This document shows, in pieces, positions 42,461-50,885 of a stretch of 64,000 bases of DNA; the stretch's first letter is position 1, and each line of letters begins with the position of its first letter. Under the pieces are notes generated by a model. That model saw only the letters and a program-made list of their open reading frames with translations. It did not search any database and was not told the origin of the DNA. Made by a program: the position numbers and the translations under genes. The DNA lies in assembly GCA_022573285.1 (NCBI GenBank), contig JACZUF010000001.1, forward strand, positions 109,044-173,043, given 5' to 3'. Origin of the DNA: Chloroflexota bacterium (GTDB lineage Bacteria; Chloroflexota; Dehalococcoidia; Lucifugimonadales; UBA3495).

Positions 42461-44749
42461 ATGAGTCCCCAAACGCAGCCAACCGCTGGCTCGTCCCTCG
42501 CCGGCCCCGCCATCGTACCGGAATTCGAAAAAGAACTGGACCGCCTGGTAGCTTTGGCCCGCCGGGGTCACAAGCCCGGCGCACCCTACAATAACCCCTC
42601 TGACAAATGGCTCATCAGCCAGATGCGCGTGTTGCAGGACCTTCCCGAAGAAGAGCAACAGCGGTTTCTAGGCGAAGCCCGCCTCATCGACAAAAAGGCC
42701 GCAGAGGCCAATGCCGCCGGGAGAGCGGCCAGCAGGGCCTGGCCCGGAGTGGTCGTGCGCTTGGACACCGGCGGGTACGCCTTCTTCAGTCAACTGGGCG
42801 TCGTCCGCAGGCCCGACCTGACCCAATACTTCATCGACGGGTTCGCCAAGAACCGGGACGGTGTGGTTTTCAGCGAAGAGAACCAGACTCTGTTCACCGA
42901 GGTCTTCAGTTATATCAACGCCTTCATGGAGGAGAAACTAGCCTCCGGCGACACGATCATACAGTCCGACCGCCAGATCGGCGACGCCCCGGGACGCTCC
43001 TTCCACGCACGCCAGATGCTCTTTGGAACGAAGTACCTGCAGATCCCCATGATGTGGCGTCAATTGACCTTCGGCGTCTCCAATGAGATAAGCCGCCAGG
43101 AACCCGACATTCTCGAAGTGTCCCTTCCCCACTGGCTCGAGGACCTGGGAATGCCCGAAGATTTGAAGCAACGGGTCCGGGACGCCGGGTTCAACCAGTT
43201 GGTGTTCAAAGCGCCCACCAGGGGCCTGTCACTGCATTTGGGTTTCGATTACGTCGGCGAACACAAGATGGGCCCACTGTCCATTGCGATGTTCAAGGTC
43301 AAGCAGGTCGACGGACTGGCGATTCAAGCCGCGCTGAGCATGGCCCGCGCCAAAACCCTGGACGGCCAGATACGAAACACGGCGCTGATCACCATAGGGC
43401 CGTCCCTCCACGGCAAGAGCACTCTGACCATCATGCTGGAACTGGCCAACAGCGAACTGGCCAAGCTGCTCAACCTGAAGGTAGACGCCGAAGAAGGCGT
43501 CTACCCCATGAACGATGACATAGTGTTGCTGCAACCCCTGAAGGAACCGGTCAAGGTCGTCAAGGACGGCAAGCAGTCAACGCTGTACTACGGAATAGAC
43601 GGCACGGAGAACAATCTCTACGCCATGCCCTTCGGCCTCAACCAAGAGGAAGACCCCATCACCTACGAGGCGGTCCGCGGCACGGACCAAGACCCCAACA
43701 CCCAAGAGACCCTGGAGAACGTGCCGGTCAACCTGGACTCATGGTCCCCCAATTTCCTTTCCAACCCGGTCCGCAACATGCGGGTCACCCTTTCACGCTC
43801 TAGGTTGGTGGCCAGGAAGGGGGCCAATGACCTGCTCAAGAAGATCACCAACGGGCGGGAAACCGAGGGAGTCCACGTTCCCATCGAGGACACCGACCAG
43901 ATTTTCTGGCAGGCCGTGATGCGGCAGAACACCGTGGTGCCGCCGTTGCGGCGTCTGAGTCCGGAACAGTACATCAGGGTCCTGATGTACGGTGAAGCGG
44001 TCCAGATGGGCGCGGCCATCGGAGCCATCGGCAGTCCCTACGTCGAGTATTTCTCCGACCCGTTCATCATCGGGCTGGAGGACGACAACGCCAACAACCT
44101 CTACCACATCGTCAAGAAGATCGAGCAGGGCGGGCTCCATCAGCAGTACTACGTCTTCAATACCGGAGGCGTGGGCGCCGACACCAATGCCCAGGCCAGC
44201 GGAGCGCGTTACAAGAAGATTCCCCGGGAATTGACCCTGATGCTTCAAGAAGCTTTGCTGCGGAACGCGGTGAAGTTCGAACACGAGGCGCTCCTGGGAT
44301 CGGACATCGCCGTCGCCATCGTGGACGAGTCGGGCAATGACGTTGTCGATCTTCGAACCGAGTGGCTGCCCAAGAACATCTACGGCGAGGAAGATTATTC
44401 CCGGCGCATCACCGAGTTGAGCCGCCGCAGGTTCTACGGGGAGAGCTCGGAAGACAAAGCCGGTATCCTCCGTTACACCAAGGTCGTAAACGGGCTCTAC
44501 GACCTGTCAGACATCCCTATTCCCAACAACGAACGGGAGTTGACCTGGTTGCTTTCCTTCTTCTGGAACGTAGACCAGGCCTACAACACCCTGGCCGAAC
44601 TGGACGCCCATCGTGGCGAGGGGAGCGCTCCCGACGCAGCCGCGTCGCAAAGACTGCAGGACATGTACGAAAGGGCCGCCGCCCACGGGCTAAGCCTGCC
44701 AAGCGGCGCCTCCGCCGCATTGACCTCCCTGGGGATCCGAGGCTCTTAA
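42461..44749 (+). CDS. P-loop protein distantly like ATP-dependent PEP carboxykinase
   Basis: A 762-residue cytoplasmic protein. A P-loop-like TIGPSLHGKST (311-321) and a downstream acidic MNDDIVLL (350-357) are spaced and flanked (TLTIMLEL; YYGIDGTENNLYAMPFGL; VRNMRVTLSRSRL; YFSDPFIIGLED) in a way that recalls the kinase-1a/kinase-2 motifs of ATP-PEPCK, and HPr kinase is a weaker option. It is longer than PEPCK (about 530): the N-terminal 290 residues and C-terminal 150 have no family I recognise. The standard PEPCK signature is not intact, so a carboxykinase role is a guess. It stands as a single gene. The stop codon follows GIRGS. Confidence 0.6.
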   Translation: MSPQTQPTAGSSLAGPAIVPEFEKELDRLVALARRGHKPGAPYNNPSDKWLISQMRVLQDLPEEEQQRFLGEARLIDKKAAEANAAGRAASRAWPGVVVRLDTGGYAFFSQLGVVRRPDLTQYFIDGFAKNRDGVVFSEENQTLFTEVFSYINAFMEEKLASGDTIIQSDRQIGDAPGRSFHARQMLFGTKYLQIPMMWRQLTFGVSNEISRQEPDILEVSLPHWLEDLGMPEDLKQRVRDAGFNQLVFKAPTRGLSLHLGFDYVGEHKMGPLSIAMFKVKQVDGLAIQAALSMARAKTLDGQIRNTALITIGPSLHGKSTLTIMLELANSELAKLLNLKVDAEEGVYPMNDDIVLLQPLKEPVKVVKDGKQSTLYYGIDGTENNLYAMPFGLNQEEDPITYEAVRGTDQDPNTQETLENVPVNLDSWSPNFLSNPVRNMRVTLSRSRLVARKGANDLLKKITNGRETEGVHVPIEDTDQIFWQAVMRQNTVVPPLRRLSPEQYIRVLMYGEAVQMGAAIGAIGSPYVEYFSDPFIIGLEDDNANNLYHIVKKIEQGGLHQQYYVFNTGGVGADTNAQASGARYKKIPRELTLMLQEALLRNAVKFEHEALLGSDIAVAIVDESGNDVVDLRTEWLPKNIYGEEDYSRRITELSRRRFYGESSEDKAGILRYTKVVNGLYDLSDIPIPNNERELTWLLSFFWNVDQAYNTLAELDAHRGEGSAPDAAASQRLQDMYERAAAHGLSLPSGASAALTSLGIRGS

Positions 44750-44985
44750 CCGCGGTTTTGACGCATTGGCGGCCGGCTCCCTTGCGACCTCGTCCCTCCC
44801 GAGCGAGCCCATAGAGTCCGGGTCTTAATTCTTGGAACACCGCCGGTTTGACCTGCCGTAACCGCCGCCAATCCATCCCCGGTGTATACTAACCGCCATC
44901 TATGCAGCACCCCCGGCGCCGTCGGCCGATGCCCGATGGTTCGACCGGGTCCGACATTCTCGCTGACAACTCAGGAGGGCTCAAC

Positions 44986-45954
44986 ATGAAAGCAGTGCAG
45001 ATCAATGAATTCGGCGGCCCGGAGGTCATGAAATACCAAGACGTGGCCGACCCGACCCCCGGCGAAGGAGAGGCGGTGGTTGAGATACAGGCCGCCGGCG
45101 TGAACTTCACCGATGTCTACAGCCGTCAGGGCATAAACCCCGGCCCGCCGTTGCCCCGTACCATCGGTGTGGAGGGCGCTGGGGTGGTCAAGGCCATAGG
45201 CCCCGGGGTGACCGAGGTCAAGGTGGGCGACGAAGTTACCTACTGCACCTCACCGGGATCATATGCCGAGTTGGCCCTGGTGCCCGCCTGGCGGCTGATG
45301 AAACGGCCCAGCGGCGTGGACGCCAAAGCCGGCGCCGCCGCCATCCTTCAGGGCATGACCGCCCATTACCTCTGCCACTCCACCTACCCCGTGCAAAAGG
45401 GCGACCGGGTCATCATCCACGCCGGAGCCGGCGGCATGGGCCTGCTTTTGACGCAGATGGTCAAGCGGTTGGGCGGATACGTGTTCTCCACCGTCTCCAC
45501 CGAGGAAAAGGCCGAGCTATCCAAGCAGGCCGGCGCCGACCACGTGATCCTCTACACCAAGCAGGACTTCGCCGAAGAGGTCAAGAAGGCCACCGACGGC
45601 GCGGGCGTGCAGGCGGTGTTCGACGGCGTGGGCAAAACCACCTTCAATCAGAGCATCAGCAGCCTGGGCCGCCGCGGCCACATGGTGCTCTACGGCGCGG
45701 CCAGCGGGGCCCCAGACCCCATCAGTCCCGGCATCCTTGGCGCGGGTTCCCTGTCGCTGACACGCCCCGGACTGGGCGACTACACCGTCAACCGGGCCGA
45801 GTTGGAAAAACGGGCCGGCGACGTTTTGGGCTGGGTCAGCTCCGGTGAATTGAAGCTCAGGATCGGCGGTGAATTCTCCCTATCGGATGCCTCCGAAGCC
45901 CACCGTCAACTGGAGAGCAGGGCCACCACCGGCAAACTGCTGCTCATACCCTAG
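44986..45954 (+). CDS. NADPH:quinone reductase (zeta-crystallin/Qor-like, MDR superfamily)
   Basis: A 322-residue zinc-free medium-chain reductase. MKAVQINEFGGPEVMKY is the family start; AGVNFTDVYSRQG, VGDEVTYCT and the nucleotide loop IHAGAGGMGLLLTQM are characteristic; GRRGHMVLYGAASG follows. It reduces quinones or enones with NADPH by one or two electrons. ATG 44986 has AGGAGGG upstream; the frame's first ATG at 44902 does not. A long hairpin without a T-run lies downstream (45964-46005). Confidence 0.92.
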   Translation: MKAVQINEFGGPEVMKYQDVADPTPGEGEAVVEIQAAGVNFTDVYSRQGINPGPPLPRTIGVEGAGVVKAIGPGVTEVKVGDEVTYCTSPGSYAELALVPAWRLMKRPSGVDAKAGAAAILQGMTAHYLCHSTYPVQKGDRVIIHAGAGGMGLLLTQMVKRLGGYVFSTVSTEEKAELSKQAGADHVILYTKQDFAEEVKKATDGAGVQAVFDGVGKTTFNQSISSLGRRGHMVLYGAASGAPDPISPGILGAGSLSLTRPGLGDYTVNRAELEKRAGDVLGWVSSGELKLRIGGEFSLSDASEAHRQLESRATTGKLLLIP

Positions 45955-45963
45955 GAATCTACG

Positions 45964-46005
45964 AGACAGCGCATGGCCTGGAATTGGCCGGATCTTCCGC
46001 TGTCT
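45964..46005. other. Long hairpin downstream of the quinone reductase gene
   Basis: AGACAGCG (45964-45971) and CGCTGTCT (45998-46005) form the base of a hairpin with an inner GGCC/GGCC stem. There is no T-run, so it may be a processing or weak termination site. Confidence 0.45.
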
Positions 46006-46029
46006 GGTGGATGGGCCCTTGAATAATTG

Positions 46030-46058
46030 TTGACCAAGTTGGTCGACTTTAATATAAT
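46030..46058 (+). promoter_or_regulatory. Sigma-70 promoter with overlapping palindrome upstream of the SufT-like gene
   Basis: TTGACC (46030-46035), 17-base spacer, TATAAT (46053-46058). The sequence GACCAA-G-TTGGTC (46032-46044) is a perfect 6-bp inverted repeat with one central base that overlaps the -35 and spacer, a likely repressor or regulator site. Confidence 0.75.
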
Positions 46059-46089
46059 TGTGGCAGGCGACCCCGATTAGGAGGTAGAC

Positions 46090-46398
46090 ATGCCCGAAGC
46101 AACTGTCACCACAGAAGCTATCTATGAGGCGTTGAAATCGGTGTATGACCCGGAGATCCCGGTCAACGTCGTCGATCTAGGTCTGGTCTACGACGTTCAG
46201 GTAAACGACTCCGACGTTTACGTGCAGATGACCCTCACTTTCCCCGGTTGCGGCATGGGCCCGTACATCGGCCAACAGGCTGAATGGGCGATCCAGGAAC
46301 TGGACGGCGTGGAGGAAGTGCAGATCGAGATGGTGTTCGACCCGCCCTGGTCGCCCGAACTGATCAGCGAAGAGGCCCGCGCCCAACTGGGCATCTAG
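46090..46398 (+). CDS. MIP18 family (SufT/PaaD-like) metal-sulfur cluster assembly protein
   Basis: A 102-residue MIP18-domain protein. The family core reads SVYDPEIPVNVVDLGLVYDV, MTLTFPGCGMGPYIG with the conserved Cys, and VFDPPWSPELISEEARAQLG. Members help deliver Fe-S clusters to target proteins (SufT role). The gene has AGGAGG upstream, its own promoter with a palindrome, and is followed 134 bases later by an Mrp/ApbC-like ATPase gene, which fits a two-gene Fe-S assembly unit. Confidence 0.93.
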   Translation: MPEATVTTEAIYEALKSVYDPEIPVNVVDLGLVYDVQVNDSDVYVQMTLTFPGCGMGPYIGQQAEWAIQELDGVEEVQIEMVFDPPWSPELISEEARAQLGI

Positions 46399-46532
46399 CC
46401 GGCCCCAAGTCTGACCTTGCCATCCATCGTCCAGAGCCCTTCGCCCAGAGCCCGGCGCAACAGCCGTTTGGCCTAAGTTAGAGCCCGGAGCGCCACCGAT
46501 CAGCAACCCTTAAATCCCGTCCGGAGGACTGC

Positions 46533-47342
46533 ATGCCCACGCCCCAGGAAACCGCGCGCCTGGAACAGATCAAAAAGACCTGGCAGCAAAAACGCCAGAT
46601 AACCGACCGTCTTGGCAAGATCAAGACCAAGATCGGCGTATACAGCGGAAAGGGCGGCGTGGGGAAAACCACCGTCGCCGTCAATCTGGCGGTGACCCTG
46701 GCCAGCCAGGGGAGCAGCGTTGGACTGCTGGATGTGGACATCGACTGCCCCAACGTCACCAAGGTCATGGGCATCACCGACAAACCGGACTACGTCGATG
46801 GACAGATCATCCCTTCTGAGAAATGGGGCGTCAAAGTGGTCTCCATGGCCTTCTTCCAAGAGAACCCGGACGAGGCCATCATCTGGCGCGGACCGATGAT
46901 CCACAACGCCATCAGCCAGTTCCTGCAGACCACCGATTGGGACGAGCTGGACTACCTGGTTGTAGACTTGCCGCCGGGCACTTCGGACTCTCCCCTTACC
47001 GTGATGCAGAGTCTGCCCATGGACGGCTTCGTGGTCGTCAGCACCCCTCAGGAACTGGCCAACCTGGACGCCAAGCGCTGCATCAACATGATCCGCAAGT
47101 TGAACCTAAATGTGCTGGGCGTGGTGGAGAATTACACCGGGGAGGTCTTCGGAGAGGGCGGCGGAAAGAACCTGGCCAAAGAGGTGGACGCCCCCTTTCT
47201 GGGCGACTTGGCGCTGCGTTCCGTCTACCGGGACTCGTCCAAACCGACAACTCTATTGGACAAGTCGGTGAAAAAAGAGTACGCCGCGGTGGCGGATGCG
47301 ATGAAAAAAAGCCTCAAGGAGTTCGGCTCGGAAGCAGCCTAA
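46533..47342 (+). CDS. Mrp/ApbC/NBP35-family ATPase, Fe-S carrier-like
   Basis: A 269-residue deviant Walker P-loop ATPase: YSGKGGVGKTTVAVNLA (39-54), LLDVDIDCPN switch, and DYLVVDLPPGTSDSPLTVMQ. The family scaffold binds and transfers Fe-S clusters. The C-terminal CxxC that normally holds the bridging cluster between subunits (in the segment after NMS/NYT...) is not present; the stretch reads VVENYTGEVFGEGGGKNLAKE. So this protein may not carry a cluster itself, or may act through other residues. It follows the SufT-like gene. Confidence 0.85.
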   Translation: MPTPQETARLEQIKKTWQQKRQITDRLGKIKTKIGVYSGKGGVGKTTVAVNLAVTLASQGSSVGLLDVDIDCPNVTKVMGITDKPDYVDGQIIPSEKWGVKVVSMAFFQENPDEAIIWRGPMIHNAISQFLQTTDWDELDYLVVDLPPGTSDSPLTVMQSLPMDGFVVVSTPQELANLDAKRCINMIRKLNLNVLGVVENYTGEVFGEGGGKNLAKEVDAPFLGDLALRSVYRDSSKPTTLLDKSVKKEYAAVADAMKKSLKEFGSEAA

Positions 47343-47363
47343 CCGGCTCGGGCCTGTCCGGGA

Positions 47364-49274
47364 TTAATCGTCGGTCGATATCTGGGACTCGGCGGGTTCC
47401 TCCGCCCGGCCCTTTCTTTTTTGCCTGCGGGACGGCCGCTCCGGCGGTGCCTCACCCGAAGTGATGCTCATTAGGAGTTCCACTTCCCGGCTCATGGCCT
47501 CCTGGGAATGGCCGCTGCCCTCGCCCATCCTCCGGAACTTTTTATACCGCTTCTTAAGCAGCTTGCCCTGGGACATCTTGGACAGTTGGGCGATGTTAGC
47601 CAGGATAGCCGTTTGCAGCGCCGCCGATGCCTTGCGGGGATCGACGTGGGCCCCGCCCTCCGGCTCGGGGACGATTTGGTCGGCGATGCCCAATTCCACG
47701 CAGTCATGGGCCGTCAGCATCAGGGCCTCGGCGGCCTCGCGGTCCAACATATGGTCATGGTGGGCGGCGCCAAGGGTGTGATTCACCGAGATCGGCGAAT
47801 AGATGGCATACTGCTGGATCAAGATCCGGTCGGACAATCCCAGGGCCAACGCGCCCTCGCTGCCGCCTTCGCCGATGACCACCGAGACCATGGGCGTCGG
47901 AACCTTTAGCATCGACGACAGAGTCTTGGCGATGGCATTTCCGATGCCCTGCTCCTCAGCTTCCAACCCAGGGTCGGCGCCTTGGGTGTCGATGAGGGTC
48001 ACCAACGGCAGCTTGAAACGGGACGCCAGGTCGATCACACGCTGGGCCTTGCGCAGGCCGTCGGGAAAAACGTGATACCTCTCGCCCTCCGCCAAGGGCC
48101 ACCGCTGCTGCCCAATCACCGCCACCGGCTGTCCATCCATGAACCCCAGACCGGCGACAATAGACCGGTCATCGCTGTTCAGACGGTCGCCGCGCAACTC
48201 GATGAACGGGTCCAACATCGACCGGAAATAGGCGGTGGCCTGGGGCCGCTCCGAGTTCCGGGCGGCGGTAACCGCCTCCCACGGCTCGACCTCGGCGCAC
48301 TCTTCAGGTTCCCATTTCAGCAAACTTTTGTGGTTGGACTTTCCCTGCTTCTGAGCCGTGAGTATCCGCAACAGGTCCGCAATCCTAGGTTGCAGGTTTT
48401 CCCGGTCCACCACATTGTCCAGAAGCCCGTGACCCACGTGGGCCTCGGCCGTGTGGGCGTCCAGAGGCAGAGGCATGGGTGATACTTCCCGCAGGGTGCG
48501 AAGGGGAGAGAGTCCGATCAACGAACCCGGCTCGGCCAAAATCACATCGGCCAGGTTGGCGAAACTGGCGTAGGCCTGCCCAGTGGACGGGTTGGCCAAC
48601 ACCACAATGAAGGGCACTTCCTCTTCGCGCAGGCGGTTGGCGGCGGTCACGGTCTTAGCCATCTGCATCAAAGACAGGACACCCTCCTGGATTCGGACCC
48701 CTCCTCCCGAGACCACGGCCACTGCGGGCATCCCGCGGCGAGCCGCATTCTCAAAGGCCATTGACACCTTCTCGCCGACCACGCTGCCCATGGTCCCGCC
48801 CATGAACCCAAAGTCCAAGACGATGAGCATGACCTCGGTGTCGCCTATGCGGCATTTTCCGACAACTACCGCTTCGGTAAGCCCGGTGCGGTTCTGGTCC
48901 TGAGAAAGGAACTTTCGGTAGCGGCTCCGGCGGGAGAACGAAAGGGGCTCAACCGAACTCACATATTTGTAATACTCCTTGAACGTTCCCCGGTCGGCCA
49001 GTAGCTCGATGCGCTGCCGGGCGGTGACGGTGTAATGGAACCGGCAGAAGGGGCAGACCCGGTAGGTCAAGTAGGAGGGAGAGTCGCTGATCGGCTCTTC
49101 GCAGAACAAACACCGGTCATGGACCACCGACAGATAGGTGCGGTCGGTCTCGCCGTCACGGTTAAAGAGGTGGACAAGGAAGTTGGCCAGGTTACGCAAA
49201 GGTGGCCTCCGGTGTTCTTCCGAGGGCGGGACAGACACCTTTAATGATCCGAGCTTTCCCGCGACTCGCCTCAT
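47364..49274 (-). CDS. Fused acetyl-CoA carboxylase carboxyltransferase beta-alpha (AccD-AccA)
   Basis: A 636-residue protein in which AccD and AccA are joined. The N-terminal zinc ribbon of AccD has Cys55, Cys58, Cys74 and Cys77; the beta crotonase fold holds GGGVRIQEGVLSLMQMAK and AEPGSLIGL. From about residue 325 the alpha part continues with ELRGDRLNSDDRSIVAG, LIDTQGADPGLEAEEQG and VIGEGGSEGALALG. It transfers CO2 from carboxybiotin to acetyl-CoA for fatty acid synthesis. The C-terminus is basic (SRRQKRKGRAEE). No biotin carrier or carboxylase genes are adjacent. Converges on the Mrp-like gene. Confidence 0.93.
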   Translation of the reverse strand: MRRVAGKLGSLKVSVPPSEEHRRPPLRNLANFLVHLFNRDGETDRTYLSVVHDRCLFCEEPISDSPSYLTYRVCPFCRFHYTVTARQRIELLADRGTFKEYYKYVSSVEPLSFSRRSRYRKFLSQDQNRTGLTEAVVVGKCRIGDTEVMLIVLDFGFMGGTMGSVVGEKVSMAFENAARRGMPAVAVVSGGGVRIQEGVLSLMQMAKTVTAANRLREEEVPFIVVLANPSTGQAYASFANLADVILAEPGSLIGLSPLRTLREVSPMPLPLDAHTAEAHVGHGLLDNVVDRENLQPRIADLLRILTAQKQGKSNHKSLLKWEPEECAEVEPWEAVTAARNSERPQATAYFRSMLDPFIELRGDRLNSDDRSIVAGLGFMDGQPVAVIGQQRWPLAEGERYHVFPDGLRKAQRVIDLASRFKLPLVTLIDTQGADPGLEAEEQGIGNAIAKTLSSMLKVPTPMVSVVIGEGGSEGALALGLSDRILIQQYAIYSPISVNHTLGAAHHDHMLDREAAEALMLTAHDCVELGIADQIVPEPEGGAHVDPRKASAALQTAILANIAQLSKMSQGKLLKKRYKKFRRMGEGSGHSQEAMSREVELLMSITSGEAPPERPSRRQKRKGRAEEPAESQISTDD

Positions 49275-49484
49275 CCATCATACAACATGCAAAAACTACG
49301 CTGAATATAAATCCCGGACAGTGCCAACTGTCAGATCGAAATGTCCCTGGCGCCGGCCCACTCGTTGGTTGGCAGGGGCGTCGGCCACGTGGAGATACGG
49401 GCTCATCCAGACCAAAACCGCGGAGACGGACAAATTTTCCAAATGTTCGGCTAAAGCCGCCTTCTTCGCTATCCGATTTAGTGA

Positions 49485-49560
49485 TATCAAAACATGGTCC
49501 CAGACGCCCTCAGAGGCCGGGTGACGAGCATCCCCATGCTGGACAACGGCTTGATTCGCC
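49485..49560 (+). pseudogene. Possible remnant of an EntS-like MFS transporter gene
   Basis: The frame through 49494 reads MVPDALRGRVTSIPMLDNG, matching the conserved VPDxLRGRVMSxYMLDxG loop of EntS-like major facilitator proteins. Neither side continues the family sequence in this frame, and no flanking frame rescues it clearly. Low-confidence decayed gene. Confidence 0.3.
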
Positions 49561-49690
49561 GGCCACCGTGGCCTCGATTCGTGCGTAGGCGTCGTTCCAT
49601 GATTTCTCCGATCACGCTTCCGAATACGCCGCAACAAGTAATATTCTGTATTTGGAATTTATTGATAATTCTAAATCGTAATAAAGCCTA

Positions 49691-49719
49691 TTGACGGCCT
49701 CCTAGCTATTGATTATACT
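49691..49719 (+). promoter_or_regulatory. Sigma-70-type promoter for the TRAP operon
   Basis: TTGACG (49691-49696), 17 bases, TATACT (49714-49719). Confidence 0.65.
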
Positions 49720-49813
49720 TCCGACCGAATCGGGCCTTGGCCATTTCCAAGTATTTCCGCGCTTCGTGTAGATACCAACGGCAAGGTGCGATCGGATAGA
49801 ATGTCCAAGCGGA

Positions 49814-49849
49814 GATGAGGCGCCCGGAGTCGGCTTCGGGTATCTCATC
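49814..49849 (+). promoter_or_regulatory. Leader hairpin upstream of dctQ
   Basis: GATGAG (49814-49819) pairs with CTCATC (49844-49849), with an inner CCCG/CGGG stem. It lies within the long leader of the TRAP genes; role unknown. Confidence 0.35.
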
Positions 49850-50082
49850 TGCCACGGCTCTAGATGCCACTCACATGCTCCCCAGTCAACCCGGCCGGGG
49901 GGATGGTGGTTCCATTTACTAATTCAATCGTGAATCCGGACAGCGTTGCAACCGCAATTTAGATAATGTTCCGAAAGAATGGCCCCGCATTCTTGGCGGA
50001 GTCTAGACACGGATACCCACTCTGGTAAAAATCTGGCGGGTCCAAAACAAAGCGTCACGGCGCCTAGTTGGGAGGAGACCTC

Positions 50083-50763
50083 TTGAGCTATAGGGTAGAT
50101 GCCGCAGGTTCATCAGAAAATGGCCAGAAGCTGGAAAGGGTACTTGAGGGCCGGTCTACGGCGCTCACACTTCTAAACGGGATGAGGGCGGTCACCAAGT
50201 CTCTCGACCGAGTCTACCTCGGCATGGGGTATCTGTGCGGGACGATGTTCCTGTTGTTGGCGCTTTTCATCACCTATCAGGTGATCGCCAGGAAAGTCGG
50301 CTGGGTGATGGCGCCAGGCATGGACCTGATGAGCGGTTACACGCTGGCCATGGCCACGACGTGGGCATTCTCTTACGCTCTACGGACCGGTTCCCACGTC
50401 CGGATCGACGTGCTGTTGCCATTCATGTCACCCAAGGTACGGTGGACGGCCGACCAACTTGCCCTCGCGTCGATCGTCTTCTTTATTGGAGTCACGTCCT
50501 GGAAGACTTGGATCATGGTTTTGAAGTCCTATGAAATCGGCGCCGTAACCAACACCTATCCCTTGGTTCCTCTTTGGATACCCCAGACCTTCGTAGCCGT
50601 GGGATTCAGCATGCTGGCCATTACGGCGATCCATATGATGACTAACATGATCGCAGAAGCACTGCTGCCGGTGCTCCACAAGATGCAGGGCGGCACCGAG
50701 AGTTACCACGCCGTGACGCCGGCTGGTTCAATCGTAAGTGAAGAGGCTACATCCGGAGTTTAG
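50083..50763 (+). CDS. dctQ: TRAP transporter small permease (DctQ-like)
   Basis: A 226-residue membrane protein of the DctQ family with four transmembrane helices (about 60-85, 95-120, 135-155 and 175-200). GMDLMSGYTLAMATTWAFSYALRTGSHVRIDV carries the conserved core with Arg and Asp. TTG 50083 follows GGAGGA by six bases and is preferred to the TTG at 50068. It forms the membrane complex with DctM at 50886 for secondary uptake of carboxylates or similar, energised by an ion gradient. No DctP binding protein is encoded nearby. Confidence 0.87.
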   Translation: MSYRVDAAGSSENGQKLERVLEGRSTALTLLNGMRAVTKSLDRVYLGMGYLCGTMFLLLALFITYQVIARKVGWVMAPGMDLMSGYTLAMATTWAFSYALRTGSHVRIDVLLPFMSPKVRWTADQLALASIVFFIGVTSWKTWIMVLKSYEIGAVTNTYPLVPLWIPQTFVAVGFSMLAITAIHMMTNMIAEALLPVLHKMQGGTESYHAVTPAGSIVSEEATSGV

Positions 50764-50885
50764 CCGAAAGTTCAGCCTTCTCCCCGTCGATCACGTAGGG
50801 CGGGAGGGGGCAGCGGCGATTTCCAGGAATTCCCCGCCAGGCTGGCAGCCCCACCGGCGCCGAAAGGTTAGGAGGACCGACAAAG

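Larger units (their letters stand above)
49275..50082. other. Intergenic region upstream of the TRAP transporter genes
   Basis: About 800 bases with no intact gene. It contains a possible remnant of a major facilitator gene near 49485-49560, an A/T-rich patch (49630-49720), a good promoter (49691-49719) and a structured leader hairpin (49814-49849). The leader from the promoter to dctQ would be about 350 bases, long for a bacterial operon and possibly regulatory. Confidence 0.6.

Noticed and set aside
49296..49637. Minus-strand 113-residue open frame in the TRAP upstream gap
   Set aside because: No recognisable family, no ribosome-binding site, and it lies antisense to a possible MFS remnant.
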